DNA of 21,263 nucleotides from JALZAA01 sp035938395. Its GTDB lineage: Bacteria > Actinomycetota > Acidimicrobiia > IMCC26256 > JACDBD01. The stretch is from the NCBI GenBank assembly GCA_035938395.1, contig DASZGY010000056.1, positions 1-21,263 on the forward strand, in the 5' to 3' direction. Below the pieces are notes generated by a model. The model saw only the letters and a program-made list of their open reading frames with translations. It was not told the DNA's origin and did no database searches. This document shows positions 1-7,174 of this stretch, piece by piece (position 1 is the stretch's first letter; each line of letters opens with the position of its first letter). The position numbers and the translations under genes are program-made.

Positions 1-125
1 GCCTGGTCGATGTGGAGGAACTGCTTGGGCTTGACCGCCGAGGTGAGGAACGCGGGGTCGACTTCTTGGAGCTCGTAGTCGGTGACGAAGTCCGGCATCG
101 GCGGGTTCGCATCGGTCTTGGCCAT
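1..125 (-). CDS. Unidentified protein, N-terminal fragment (runs off the window)
   Basis: An open frame begins with ATG at 125 on the minus strand and continues past position 1, giving about 41 residues. It begins MAKTDANPPMPDFVTDYEL and is hydrophilic, with no membrane segment or recognisable motif in the visible part. Its start lies 4 nt past the stop of the 219-residue membrane protein upstream, so the two are almost certainly co-transcribed and translationally linked. I do not recognise the family. The membrane partner suggests, as inference only, a peripheral or membrane subunit of the same complex. The rest of the gene lies outside the window. Confidence 0.6.
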   Translation of the reverse strand, partial: MAKTDANPPMPDFVTDYELQEVDPAFLTSAVKPKQFLHIDQ

Positions 126-129
126 CGCC

Positions 130-789
130 CTACGCCTTCGACTTCACGGGTCGGCCGAATCGCGAGGTGCGCAGCACCTTCCCCTCTTCGACCGCAGGCT
201 CCGGCTTGGGCACGAGTCGCGACTGCCACAACACCCAGAGCCTGAGGTTGAGGAGGAAGAAGATGCTGTAGATGACGACGACGACGAGGTCGCGCAGCTG
301 CTGGTAGTTCGGCTTGATGAGGTACGTGCCGACCAGCACTTTGTCGGGTGTCCACCGAAGGTACTTGTCGGAGAACGTGATCCACTCGCTCGGGATCACC
401 GCATACGCCAGCGCCATCAGGAAGAACACGCCCACGGCCCCCGCCATCGCCTCCGCCCAGGTGGTGGGACGGTCCTGCGGACGCGGGTCGCGCGACGCGA
501 CCATCGCCAGCGCCAGCGCGACGGTGCCGAAGACGATCGTCCAGACCATGAGGATCTGGATGGCCGGGAAGAACCCGCCCAGGAGGTAGCACCCGATGAC
601 GAGTGCAATCACGAGCGGCACGCCCTGCTTCGGCCGCAGGATCTTGTGCTCGAGCGGCGGACGGATCAGCGCGAAGACGAAGGACAGCCCGATCGCCAGG
701 GCGAGCGACGCGAAGATGAGCCGCCCGGCCGGGTGCGCCCAGCCGAAGTAGAAGCGGTCGAGGACGCTTTGAGGAATCAGGTTGGGCAT
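130..789 (-). CDS. Integral membrane protein of unknown function, about five TM segments
   Basis: This 219-residue protein has about five hydrophobic segments, near residues 23-42, 57-76, 78-97, 113-132 and 167-188. A hydrophilic stretch between segments 4 and 5 contains IPSEWITFSDKYLRW, and the C-terminal tail is basic (ends RFGRPVKSKA). The ATG at 789 has a Shine-Dalgarno-like GGGAGGG about 11 nt upstream. It heads a minus-strand unit whose next gene starts 4 nt after its stop and leaves the window. It is divergent from the flavoprotein gene at 989. I do not recognise the family. Its aromatic-rich loop and its location beside complex I and a quinone-modifying enzyme make a respiratory or quinone-linked membrane subunit possible, but no heme or metal ligand pattern stands out. 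That the gene is real is likely; its function is open. Confidence 0.75.
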   Translation of the reverse strand: MPNLIPQSVLDRFYFGWAHPAGRLIFASLALAIGLSFVFALIRPPLEHKILRPKQGVPLVIALVIGCYLLGGFFPAIQILMVWTIVFGTVALALAMVASRDPRPQDRPTTWAEAMAGAVGVFFLMALAYAVIPSEWITFSDKYLRWTPDKVLVGTYLIKPNYQQLRDLVVVVIYSIFFLLNLRLWVLWQSRLVPKPEPAVEEGKVLRTSRFGRPVKSKA

Positions 790-988
790 GAGCCCGAGTG
801 CCCTCCCGTCGCTCGGAGCCGCCGCTCCGAATACCCGTTTGTGTTACCACGCTAGAGGAGGGGTGGGCACATTGGGCACCGGACACCGGGTCTTTGTGAA
901 CATGTGCGGCGCCGTCATGCGTGCGACCGGTCGGGGCGCGCTGTGACACCATTCGGGAGTGCCGATGGGCCCAGGCTGCGGGTGATCC
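790..988. other. Divergent intergenic region
   Basis: These 199 bp separate the minus-strand membrane-protein unit from the plus-strand flavoprotein gene, so they should carry promoters for both directions. I see no convincing -35/-10 pair on either strand. On the plus strand, CACCAT at 947-952 with GCGACC at 923-928 is a poor match. A 7-bp hairpin lies at 813-830, and short GGGCAC/CACCGG repeats occur around 864-888. No gene is visible on either strand. Confidence 0.5.
813..830. repeat. Short perfect inverted repeat (hairpin)
   Basis: TCGGAGC at 813-819 and GCTCCGA at 824-830 form a perfect 7-bp stem with a four-base CGCC loop. It sits in the probable 5' leader of the minus-strand membrane-protein gene, about 24 bp before its ATG. 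It could be a leader hairpin or an operator half-site pair. On the plus strand a moderately T-rich run follows, but no upstream plus-strand gene exists for it to terminate. In DNA this GC-rich such stems also occur by chance. Confidence 0.3.
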
Positions 989-2236
989 ATGTCTGATCGC
1001 TACGACGTGCTCGTCATCGGCGGCGGACCGTCGGGCGCAGCGACGGCGTACTGGCTCGCCCAGCAGGGGCGGCGGGTGCTCGTCGTCGAGAAGAAGCGGT
1101 TCCCACGCGAGAAGACGTGCGGCGACGGTCTCACTCCGCGGGCGGTGCGCGAGCTGCACGACATGGGGCTGGCCGACCCGCTCGCCGACTACCAACGCTA
1201 CGACGGCCTCCGTTCGATCGCGCACGGCGTCACCCTCGAGCTCGCCTGGCCCGACCACCCGGACTTTCCTCCGTACGGCTACGTCATCCGCCGGCGCGAC
1301 CTCGACGAGATGGTCGCGGGCCAAGCGGTGAAGGCGGGCGCCACGGTCTGGCCGGCGACGGAGGCCACCGATCCGCTCGTCGAGGGCGGTCTCGTCACGG
1401 GCGCGATCGTCCACCGCAAGGAGAGCGGCAGACGCGAGCCGGTCCGGGCGCGCTACCTCGTCGTCGCCGACGGCGCGAACTCGCGGTTCGGCCGCGCGCT
1501 GGGAACGGCGCGCGACCGGTCGTACCCGATGGGCATGGCCGTACGGGGCTATTTCGAGAGCCCGTACCACGACGACCCCTGGATCGAGAGCCACCTCGAC
1601 CTCCGCGACCGGGAAGGCAACCACCTCCCCGGGTACGGATGGGTGTTCCCCGTCGGCGACGGCACGGTGAACGTCGGTGTCGGGCTGCTCTCGACGTTCG
1701 CGGGCTGGAAGTCGGTGAACACGAGCCGTCTCATGGACGCGTTCGTAGCGACCGCGCCGGCGCGCTGGGACATCCGCCCCGAGACCTCGTGCGGGCCGCC
1801 TACGGGCGGCAAGCTCCCGACCGGCGGGTCGGTGCGCCCGGCGACCGGACCGACGTGGATCGTCGTCGGCGACGCCGGCGCCGCGATCAACCCGTTCAAC
1901 GGCGAGGGCATCGCCTACGCCTACGAGACCGGGCGCCTGGCGGCCGACGCGCTCGACCTCGCGCTCACCACCGGCGACGGCCTCGCCCTCCAGCGCTACC
2001 CGCAGCGGCTCGAGGAGCTGTACGGCCTCTACTTCAAGGTCGCTCGCGCGTTCGTGAAGGCGATCGGGAACCCCGCCGTCATGCGCGAGCTCACCCGGGT
2101 CGGCATGCGCTCCCGCTCGCTCATGGAATGGGTGTTGCGGATCATGGCCAACCTGCTCCGTCCCGACGAGCTCGGTCCCGCCGAGGCCGCGTACAAGGCG
2201 GTCGCCGCGCTCGTCGCCGTCGCGCCCGAGCCGTAG
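989..2236 (+). CDS. Geranylgeranyl reductase family flavoprotein, probable menaquinone side-chain reductase (MenJ-like)
   Basis: This 415-residue protein is an FAD-dependent oxidoreductase of the geranylgeranyl reductase family, whose members saturate isoprenoid double bonds in chlorophyll, archaeal lipid or menaquinone side chains. The N terminus carries the dinucleotide-binding fold (YDVLVIGGGPSGAATA, residues 5-20). It is followed by the family motif CGDGLTPRAV (44-53) and, near 294-306, the second FAD motif GDAGAAINPFNGEGI. The ATG at 989 is preceded by GGGTGAT. The stop lies 55 bp before nuoA in the same direction. As I recall, a gene of this family also precedes nuoA in Streptomyces, which together with the actinobacterial MenJ precedent favours menaquinone as substrate. 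The exact substrate is inferred; family membership is secure. Confidence 0.9.
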   Translation: MSDRYDVLVIGGGPSGAATAYWLAQQGRRVLVVEKKRFPREKTCGDGLTPRAVRELHDMGLADPLADYQRYDGLRSIAHGVTLELAWPDHPDFPPYGYVIRRRDLDEMVAGQAVKAGATVWPATEATDPLVEGGLVTGAIVHRKESGRREPVRARYLVVADGANSRFGRALGTARDRSYPMGMAVRGYFESPYHDDPWIESHLDLRDREGNHLPGYGWVFPVGDGTVNVGVGLLSTFAGWKSVNTSRLMDAFVATAPARWDIRPETSCGPPTGGKLPTGGSVRPATGPTWIVVGDAGAAINPFNGEGIAYAYETGRLAADALDLALTTGDGLALQRYPQRLEELYGLYFKVARAFVKAIGNPAVMRELTRVGMRSRSLMEWVLRIMANLLRPDELGPAEAAYKAVAALVAVAPEP

Positions 2237-2256
2237 GTCGTTCCCCGGCGCCGCGG

Positions 2257-2262
2257 TAGCCT
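2257..2262 (+). promoter_or_regulatory. Possible -10 element upstream of nuoA
   Basis: TAGCCT lies in the 55-bp gap between the flavoprotein gene and nuoA and resembles the TANNNT -10 hexamer of actinobacterial housekeeping promoters. A transcript from it would have a leader of roughly 20-25 nt. The region 17-18 bp upstream (TAGGTC) is a poor -35 match, so this is weak. nuoA may simply be read through from the upstream gene. Confidence 0.25.
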
Positions 2263-2291
2263 GCGCGCGCCGGCCCGGACGGGGGACACGA

Positions 2292-2768
2292 ATGACCGCC
2301 TACCTGCCGATCCTCACGATGATCTGCCTGGTCGTGGTGTTCATCGCGGCGTCGTTCACAGCCTCGCAGCTGCTCGGACCGCGCCGACCGAACGCGGCGA
2401 AGCAGGCGCCCTACGAGTCGGGGATCGTGCCCGAGCAGGAGCCGAGCGAGCGGTTCCCGGTGAAGTTCTATCTCGTCGCGATGACGTTCATCGTCCTCGA
2501 CGTCGAGATCATCTTCCTCTATCCGTTCACGACGATCTTCAGGAACTTCGACCCGGCCGCGTTCGGGCTCATCATCATGGGCGTGTTCCTGCTCACGCTC
2601 CTCGTGCCGTTCGCATACTTGTTGTCGACGGGGGCGCTCGACTGGGGACCGGTGCACAAGCTCGTCGACCGTGCCACGCCGGGTGTCCTGCGTGCGTCGG
2701 GCAAGCCCGGGGCCGGCGGGCTCGACCCCGGCGCCGTCGCCCCGGACCGCGACACCGAGGCCGCGTAG
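2292..2768 (+). CDS. nuoA: NADH-quinone oxidoreductase subunit A (first set)
   Basis: NuoA is a small membrane subunit whose first loop helps form the quinone-access region of complex I. This 158-residue copy has the expected three membrane segments, near residues 5-25, 60-80 and 92-112. It has the conserved loop APYESGIVP (39-47) and the helix-2 acidic motif VLDVEIIFLYP (68-78). A strong GGGGGA ribosome-binding site at 2281-2286, five bases before the ATG, supports the start. The C terminus is about 40 residues longer than a minimal NuoA and is rich in Gly, Pro and Ala. It is the first gene of the fourteen-gene operon. A 22-codon mini-ORF begins directly after its stop. Confidence 0.97.
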   Translation: MTAYLPILTMICLVVVFIAASFTASQLLGPRRPNAAKQAPYESGIVPEQEPSERFPVKFYLVAMTFIVLDVEIIFLYPFTTIFRNFDPAAFGLIIMGVFLLTLLVPFAYLLSTGALDWGPVHKLVDRATPGVLRASGKPGAGGLDPGAVAPDRDTEAA

Positions 2769-2837
2769 ATGAGCGCCAGCGAGTCGTCCGACAAAGAGGC
2801 GACGGCGGCTTCGCCGACCGGCGCCGAGGAGAGATAG
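2769..2837 (+). CDS. Possible 22-codon mini-ORF linking nuoA and nuoB
   Basis: An ATG abuts the nuoA stop codon and opens a 22-codon frame (MSASESSDKEATAASP and six more residues). Its TAG stop overlaps the GTG start of nuoB by one base. A GAGG eight bases before the ATG could serve as ribosome-binding site. The predicted peptide is hydrophilic, rich in Ser, Ala and Glu, and has no recognisable domain. It may be a translated spacer that couples nuoB translation to nuoA, or a chance frame. No function is claimed for the peptide. Confidence 0.3.
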   Translation: MSASESSDKEATAASPTGAEER

Positions 2838-3391
2838 TGGGGCTCGAGCAGGTTCCGTACTCGTTCCTGACCGGTCGTCTCGAGGATCTCGTGAAGTGGG
2901 CGCGTCGCAACTCCGTGTGGCCCGCCACGTTCGGCCTTGCCTGCTGCGCGTTGGAGTTGATGGCGGCGGGCGCCGCGCACTACGACCTCGCCCGGTACGG
3001 GATGGAGGTGTTCCGCGCCAGTCCCCGCCAAGCCGACCGGATGATCGTGGCCGGCCGGGTCAGTCAGAAGATGGGGCCGGTGCTGCGCCAGGTCTACGAC
3101 CAGATGGTCGAGCCCAAGTGGGTCATCTCGATGGGCGTGTGCGCGAGCACGGGCGGGATGTTCAACAACTACGCGCTCGTGCAGGGTGTCGATCAGATCG
3201 TGCCGGTCGACGTGTACGTGCCCGGTTGCCCGCCCGGGCCCGAGACACTCATGCAGGGGATCCTCATGCTCCACGACCAGATCCGCAGCGGCGAGATCAT
3301 GAAGCGCCGCGCCGGCACCGCCCATGGTGGCGCCGGAATCCAGGTAGAGCAGCGCGATGGCACCCGGGCCGACAGCTTGGCCACCCGGTAG
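2837..3391 (+). CDS. nuoB: NADH-quinone oxidoreductase subunit B (first set)
   Basis: NuoB carries the terminal [4Fe-4S] cluster N2, which passes electrons to the quinone. This 184-residue copy has all four expected ligands: the adjacent pair Cys36-Cys37 in GLACCALE, Cys102 in SMGVCAST and Cys131 in VPGCPPGPE. The conserved quinone-side stretch ASPRQADRMIV (61-71) is intact. The GTG start at 2837 is supported by GAGGAGA at 2826-2832. The stop of the preceding mini-ORF overlaps this start by one base. The last 30 or so residues, after MLHDQIRSGE, are a Gly/Arg-rich tail of no evident function. nuoC follows after 24 bp. Confidence 0.97.
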   Translation: MGLEQVPYSFLTGRLEDLVKWARRNSVWPATFGLACCALELMAAGAAHYDLARYGMEVFRASPRQADRMIVAGRVSQKMGPVLRQVYDQMVEPKWVISMGVCASTGGMFNNYALVQGVDQIVPVDVYVPGCPPGPETLMQGILMLHDQIRSGEIMKRRAGTAHGGAGIQVEQRDGTRADSLATR

Positions 3392-3415
3392 AACGGCGTC
3401 CCGAGGACCACGACG

Positions 3416-4006
3416 ATGCCCGACGACGACGCTCGTGAAGACGCTCACAAGAACGCCGACACGCGCGTAGAAGAAGAGGACAAGGAGAACGCGCCGCCGC
3501 CCGACGACGAGGTGGCGGCGGCCGTGGTCGAGCGGTTCCCGGGCACGGTGTTCCACCGTTCGCACGGCCAGCCGGTCGTCTACGTCGACCGCGCGATCTG
3601 GGCCGACTTGGGCGGGTTCCTGCGCGACGAGCAGCAATTCACCCAGTGCATCGACGTCACCGCCGTCGACCACCTCGTCGACGCCGCCCGGCTCTCGGTC
3701 CCGGGCGTCACCCCGGAGCGCTTCGAGCTCGTCGCGAGCTTTCTCTCGCATCCCCGCAACCGCCGCATCCGCGCCATCTGCGAAGTGCCGGCCGCGGACC
3801 CGTCGGTACCGAGCCTCACCGATGCGTATCCCGGGGCGAACTTCGGTGAGCGTGAGGTATACGACCTCTTCGGCATCACGTTCACCGGGCACCCCGACCT
3901 CGTCCGCATCCTGATGCCGGACGACTGGGTCGGATACCCGCTGCGCAAGGACGACGCCCCCGCTCGCGTGCCCGTCACGTTCAAGGAAGATCCGAGGCCG
4001 AGATGA
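3416..4006 (+). CDS. nuoC: NADH-quinone oxidoreductase subunit C (first set)
   Basis: NuoC is the 30-kDa-type structural subunit of the peripheral arm and packs against NuoD. This copy has 196 residues. The family signature spans roughly residues 138-179 and includes YPGANFGEREVYDLFG, then FTGHPDLVRILMP and GYPLRKD. The first 32 residues are a highly charged, probably disordered acidic extension (DDDARED, EEEDKE) before the fold begins near 33. The ATG at 3416 is supported by GAGGA at 3403-3407, eight bases upstream. Its TGA overlaps the nuoD ATG (ATGA), indicating translational coupling. Confidence 0.96.
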   Translation: MPDDDAREDAHKNADTRVEEEDKENAPPPDDEVAAAVVERFPGTVFHRSHGQPVVYVDRAIWADLGGFLRDEQQFTQCIDVTAVDHLVDAARLSVPGVTPERFELVASFLSHPRNRRIRAICEVPAADPSVPSLTDAYPGANFGEREVYDLFGITFTGHPDLVRILMPDDWVGYPLRKDDAPARVPVTFKEDPRPR

Positions 4007-5340
4007 GCGACACGCGCGACGGCACCCGCGACGACTCCGATGCCCGCTCGCACGACGAGGACGACTTCGTCCCCGACCCTCGCCTGACCCAGCAGACCGA
4101 CGAGGGCGCCCAGGAGCTCCAGCCGACGCGCGACCTGGTGGTGACGGGCGGTCCCTGGCCCGAGGTCGAGGGCGAGGGCGACACCATGATCATCAACATG
4201 GGCCCGCAGCACCCGTCGACGCACGGCGTGCTGCGCGTGATGCTCGAGCTCGATGCCGAGACGATCGTCCGGGCCAAGCCCGTCGTCGGCTACCTGCACA
4301 CCGGAATGGAGAAGACCGGCGAGGAGCTCACGTACGTCCAGGGCGCGACCAACGTCACGCGGATGGACTACGCGTCGCCGCTTTCGAACGAGCTCGTGTT
4401 CTCGATGGCGGTCGAGCAGCTCCTCGACGTCGAGGTCCCGCCCCGCGCGACGTGGATCCGCATGTACCTGAACGAGCTGAACCGCATCGCGTCGCATCTG
4501 CTGTGGCAAGCCACGAACGGCTTGGACATGGGCGCGCTGTCGATGATCATCTACGGCTGGCGCGAGCGCGAAGAGACGCTGCGGCTCCTCGAGAAGATCA
4601 CCGGCCTGCGGATGAACAACAACTACATCCGCCCCGGCGGCGTCGCCGCCGAGCTTCCCGACGGGTGGCAGGACGACACGCTCGAGCTCTGCAACCTCGT
4701 CGAGAAGGGCACTGCCGAGTACGACGAACTCCTCACCGGGAACCCGATCTGGCAGGAGCGCCTGACCGGTGTCGGCGTGATCACCACCGAGCAGGCGCTC
4801 GCGCTCAGCGCCTCGGGCCCGATCCTGCGCTCGACCGGCTTCCCCTGGGACCTGCGCAAGTCGCAGCCGTACCTCGCCTACGACGAGGTCGACTTCGACG
4901 TCGTCTACACGCAGAACGGCGATTGCTACGACCGCTATCGCCTTCGGCTCCAGGAGATCCTCGAGTCGGTGAAGATCGTGCGCCAGTGCGTCGAGAAGAC
5001 TCCGCCGGGCGACTACCGGGTGCAGGACCGCAAGGTCTCGCCGCCACCGCGCGCTCGCATCGACGAATCGATGGAGGCCTTGATCCACCACTTCAAGCTG
5101 TTCACAGAGGGGTTCAAGGTGCCGCCCGGCGAGACGTACGCCGCCGTCGAGTCGCCGCGGGGAGAGGTCGGCTGCTACCTCGTCGCCGACGGCACCGGGA
5201 AGCCGTGCCGGCTCCACATCCGGGGGCCGTCCTTCTACAACCTCCAGTCGATGCCGCCGATGATGAAGGACCGGCTGATCGCCGACGCCGTCGCCGTCAT
5301 CTCGACCATCGACCCGATCATGGGCGAGGTCGACCGGTAA
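4003..5340 (+). CDS. nuoD: NADH-quinone oxidoreductase subunit D (first set)
   Basis: NuoD is the 49-kDa-type subunit that, with NuoB, forms the quinone-reduction site. In this 445-residue copy the quinone-binding His is His74 in GPQHPSTHGVLR and the quinone-binding Tyr is Tyr123 in TRMDYASP. Their spacing of 49 equals that of His38 and Tyr87 in Thermus Nqo4. Other family blocks are GYLHTGMEKT (96-105), LNELNRIASHL and the C-terminal DPIMGEVDR. The first 55-60 residues are an Asp/Glu/Gln-rich, probably disordered extension before the fold begins near MIINMGPQ. The start overlaps the nuoC stop by four bases, and the stop shares one base with the nuoE ATG. This paralogue appears fully competent, unlike NuoD2 at 20701. 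Confidence 0.97.
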   Translation: MSDTRDGTRDDSDARSHDEDDFVPDPRLTQQTDEGAQELQPTRDLVVTGGPWPEVEGEGDTMIINMGPQHPSTHGVLRVMLELDAETIVRAKPVVGYLHTGMEKTGEELTYVQGATNVTRMDYASPLSNELVFSMAVEQLLDVEVPPRATWIRMYLNELNRIASHLLWQATNGLDMGALSMIIYGWREREETLRLLEKITGLRMNNNYIRPGGVAAELPDGWQDDTLELCNLVEKGTAEYDELLTGNPIWQERLTGVGVITTEQALALSASGPILRSTGFPWDLRKSQPYLAYDEVDFDVVYTQNGDCYDRYRLRLQEILESVKIVRQCVEKTPPGDYRVQDRKVSPPPRARIDESMEALIHHFKLFTEGFKVPPGETYAAVESPRGEVGCYLVADGTGKPCRLHIRGPSFYNLQSMPPMMKDRLIADAVAVISTIDPIMGEVDR

Positions 5341-5846
5341 TGGCGTTCACTCCGCAGAACCTCACCCACGCTCACGAGATCGTCGCCCGCTACCCGGTGG
5401 CGAAGTCCGCCATCCTGCCGCTGCTGCACCTCGCCCAGGACCAGGACGGCTGGGTGAGCCCCGACGCCATGCAGGAGATCGGCCGCATCCTCGATCTGAC
5501 GCCGGCGCAGGTGCTGGGCGTGTGCTCCTTCTACTCCATGTTCAAGCGGGAGCCCGTGGGGCAGCTGGTCGTCTCGGTGTGCACGAACGTGAGCTGCCTC
5601 GTGAACGGCGGGCCCGAGCTGCTGCGCGCGCTCGAGGACCGGCACCTGGACGACGACGACGTGTCCGTCGAGGAGGTCGAGTGCATCGCCGCCTGCGATC
5701 TCGCTCCGGTCATGCAGGTGAACTACGACTACCACGGCCCGGTCGGCGTCGAAGCCGCGACGACGATCATCGACGAGTACAAGTCGCGCGTCCGAACGCC
5801 GCGCACGATCTCGGGTACGCGTGTCGACGCAGGAGCGACGCGCTGA
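5340..5846 (+). CDS. nuoE: NADH-quinone oxidoreductase subunit E
   Basis: NuoE is the thioredoxin-fold 24-kDa-type subunit of the NADH-input module and carries the [2Fe-2S] cluster N1a. The 168-residue protein has the four ligands Cys81 and Cys86 (VCTNVSC) and Cys115 and Cys119 (ECIAAC). A helical N-terminal domain contains LGVCSFYSMF near 59-68. The gap between the second and third ligands is 29 residues, shorter than the roughly 36 I recall for Escherichia coli and Thermus, owing to a compact loop with a DDDD run. ATG at 5340 is the last base of the nuoD stop (TAATG). The stop shares a base with the nuoF ATG. Confidence 0.96.
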   Translation: MAFTPQNLTHAHEIVARYPVAKSAILPLLHLAQDQDGWVSPDAMQEIGRILDLTPAQVLGVCSFYSMFKREPVGQLVVSVCTNVSCLVNGGPELLRALEDRHLDDDDVSVEEVECIAACDLAPVMQVNYDYHGPVGVEAATTIIDEYKSRVRTPRTISGTRVDAGATR

Positions 5847-7174
5847 TGCCCGAGACCCGCATCGTCACCAAGCGCCTCCGCGACCACCCCGAGGACTCGT
5901 GGACGATCGAGCGGTACCTCGCGACCGGCGGCTACGAGGCGCTGCGCAAGGCGCTCGGGATGACCCCCGAGGCCATCCAGGACGAGCAGGTGAAGGCGTC
6001 CGGTCTGCGAGGGCGGGGCGGCGCCGGGTTCGGCACCGGCCAGAAGTGGTCGTTCCTGCCCAAGGACGTCTACCCGCGCTATCTCGCCGTGAACGCCGAC
6101 GAGGGCGAGCCGTCCACCTTCAAGGACCACATGCTCGTGGAGCGCGACCCGCACCAGCTGATCGAGGGCGTCGTGATCTCGGCGTTCGCCGTCGAGTGCC
6201 ATCAGGCGTTCGTGTACATCCGGGGCGAGTTCGCATTGGGGTACGAGCGGCTCAGGCGCGCCATCGACGAGGCGTACGAACGCGGGTACCTCGGCCGGGA
6301 CATCCTCGGATCGGGCTTCGACCTCGACGTGATCCTCCACCGTGGCGCGGGCTGCTACATCGCCGGCGACGAGACCGGGCTGCTGTCGAGCCTCGAGGGC
6401 GAGCGGGCGATGCCGCGCATCAAGCCGCCGTTCCCGGCGGTGCAGGGCCTGTTCGCCAAGCCGACGGTCGTCAACAACGTCGAGACGCTGTCCACCGTCC
6501 CGGCCATCATCGAGCGCGGCGGCGACTGGTACGCCGGGCTCGGCGTCGGCCGGTCGACAGGCACGCGCATCTTCTCGGTGTCGGGCCACGTCGAACGGCC
6601 CGCCAACTACGAGGTCGAGCTCGGCACGACGTTCCGCGAGCTCATCGAGGGCCTCGCCGGGGGCGTGCCCGGCGGGCGCAGCATGAAGTTCTTCATCCCG
6701 GGCGGCGCGTCGTCGCCGTGGCTGATGCCCGAGCATCTCGACGAGCCCACCGACATGGACCACGTCCAGAACGACCTCAAGTCCATGCTCGGGTCGGGGG
6801 CGATCATGGTGTTCGACGAGACCACCGATCCGTTGCTCGTCGCGTGGCGGCTGGCGAAGTTCTTCGCCCACGAGTCGTGCGGCAAGTGCACGCCGTGCCG
6901 TGAAGGGTCGGGTTGGATCGAGAAGATCCTGTACCGCATGTCGCACGGGCTCGGGCGACCCGACGACCTCGACCTGATGCTCGACTTCGGCGACAACGTC
7001 GTCCCCGGGCTGAACGCGCCGTTCGCGCAGACGACGATCTGCGCGCTCGGCCCCAGCATCATGTCGCACGTCGTGAGCCTCGATCGCTACTTCCGCGAGG
7101 AGATCGCGGAGCGAATGGGAGCGGACACCAGGACCCGCATCCCGGTCGCGGCCCCGGGCGGGGGTGGCCGGTGA
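5846..7174 (+). CDS. nuoF: NADH-quinone oxidoreductase subunit F (NADH/FMN-binding)
   Basis: NuoF oxidises NADH through FMN and passes electrons to [4Fe-4S] cluster N3. The 442-residue protein has the glycine-rich nucleotide loop GLRGRGGAGFGTGQKW (53-68), the FMN-site block NADEGEPSTFKDH (83-95) and GAGCYIAGDETGLL (167-180). The N3 ligands are Cys345, Cys348 and Cys351 (SCGKCTPCREG) and Cys399 (TTICALG). The usual ICGEET reads IAGDET here, and the stretch before the fourth N3 ligand (PGLNAPFAQ) is about seven residues longer than in Thermus Nqo1. The ATG shares a base with the nuoE stop. The stop overlaps the nuoG GTG as GTGA. Confidence 0.97.
   Translation: MPETRIVTKRLRDHPEDSWTIERYLATGGYEALRKALGMTPEAIQDEQVKASGLRGRGGAGFGTGQKWSFLPKDVYPRYLAVNADEGEPSTFKDHMLVERDPHQLIEGVVISAFAVECHQAFVYIRGEFALGYERLRRAIDEAYERGYLGRDILGSGFDLDVILHRGAGCYIAGDETGLLSSLEGERAMPRIKPPFPAVQGLFAKPTVVNNVETLSTVPAIIERGGDWYAGLGVGRSTGTRIFSVSGHVERPANYEVELGTTFRELIEGLAGGVPGGRSMKFFIPGGASSPWLMPEHLDEPTDMDHVQNDLKSMLGSGAIMVFDETTDPLLVAWRLAKFFAHESCGKCTPCREGSGWIEKILYRMSHGLGRPDDLDLMLDFGDNVVPGLNAPFAQTTICALGPSIMSHVVSLDRYFREEIAERMGADTRTRIPVAAPGGGGR

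Noticed and set aside
82..855. Long plus-strand open frame opposite the membrane protein
   Set aside because: It is low-complexity Arg/Asp/Glu sequence with no motif, antisense to a coherent membrane protein. Such frames are common in very GC-rich DNA.
1117..2259. Alternate-frame open reading frame over the flavoprotein gene
   Set aside because: The translation is Arg/Pro-rich with no domain, and the overlapping frame has clear FAD-binding motifs.
2519..3892. 457-codon minus-strand open frame across nuoA, nuoB and nuoC
   Set aside because: It crosses three conserved plus-strand genes and shows only composition-driven His/Asp/Arg sequence.
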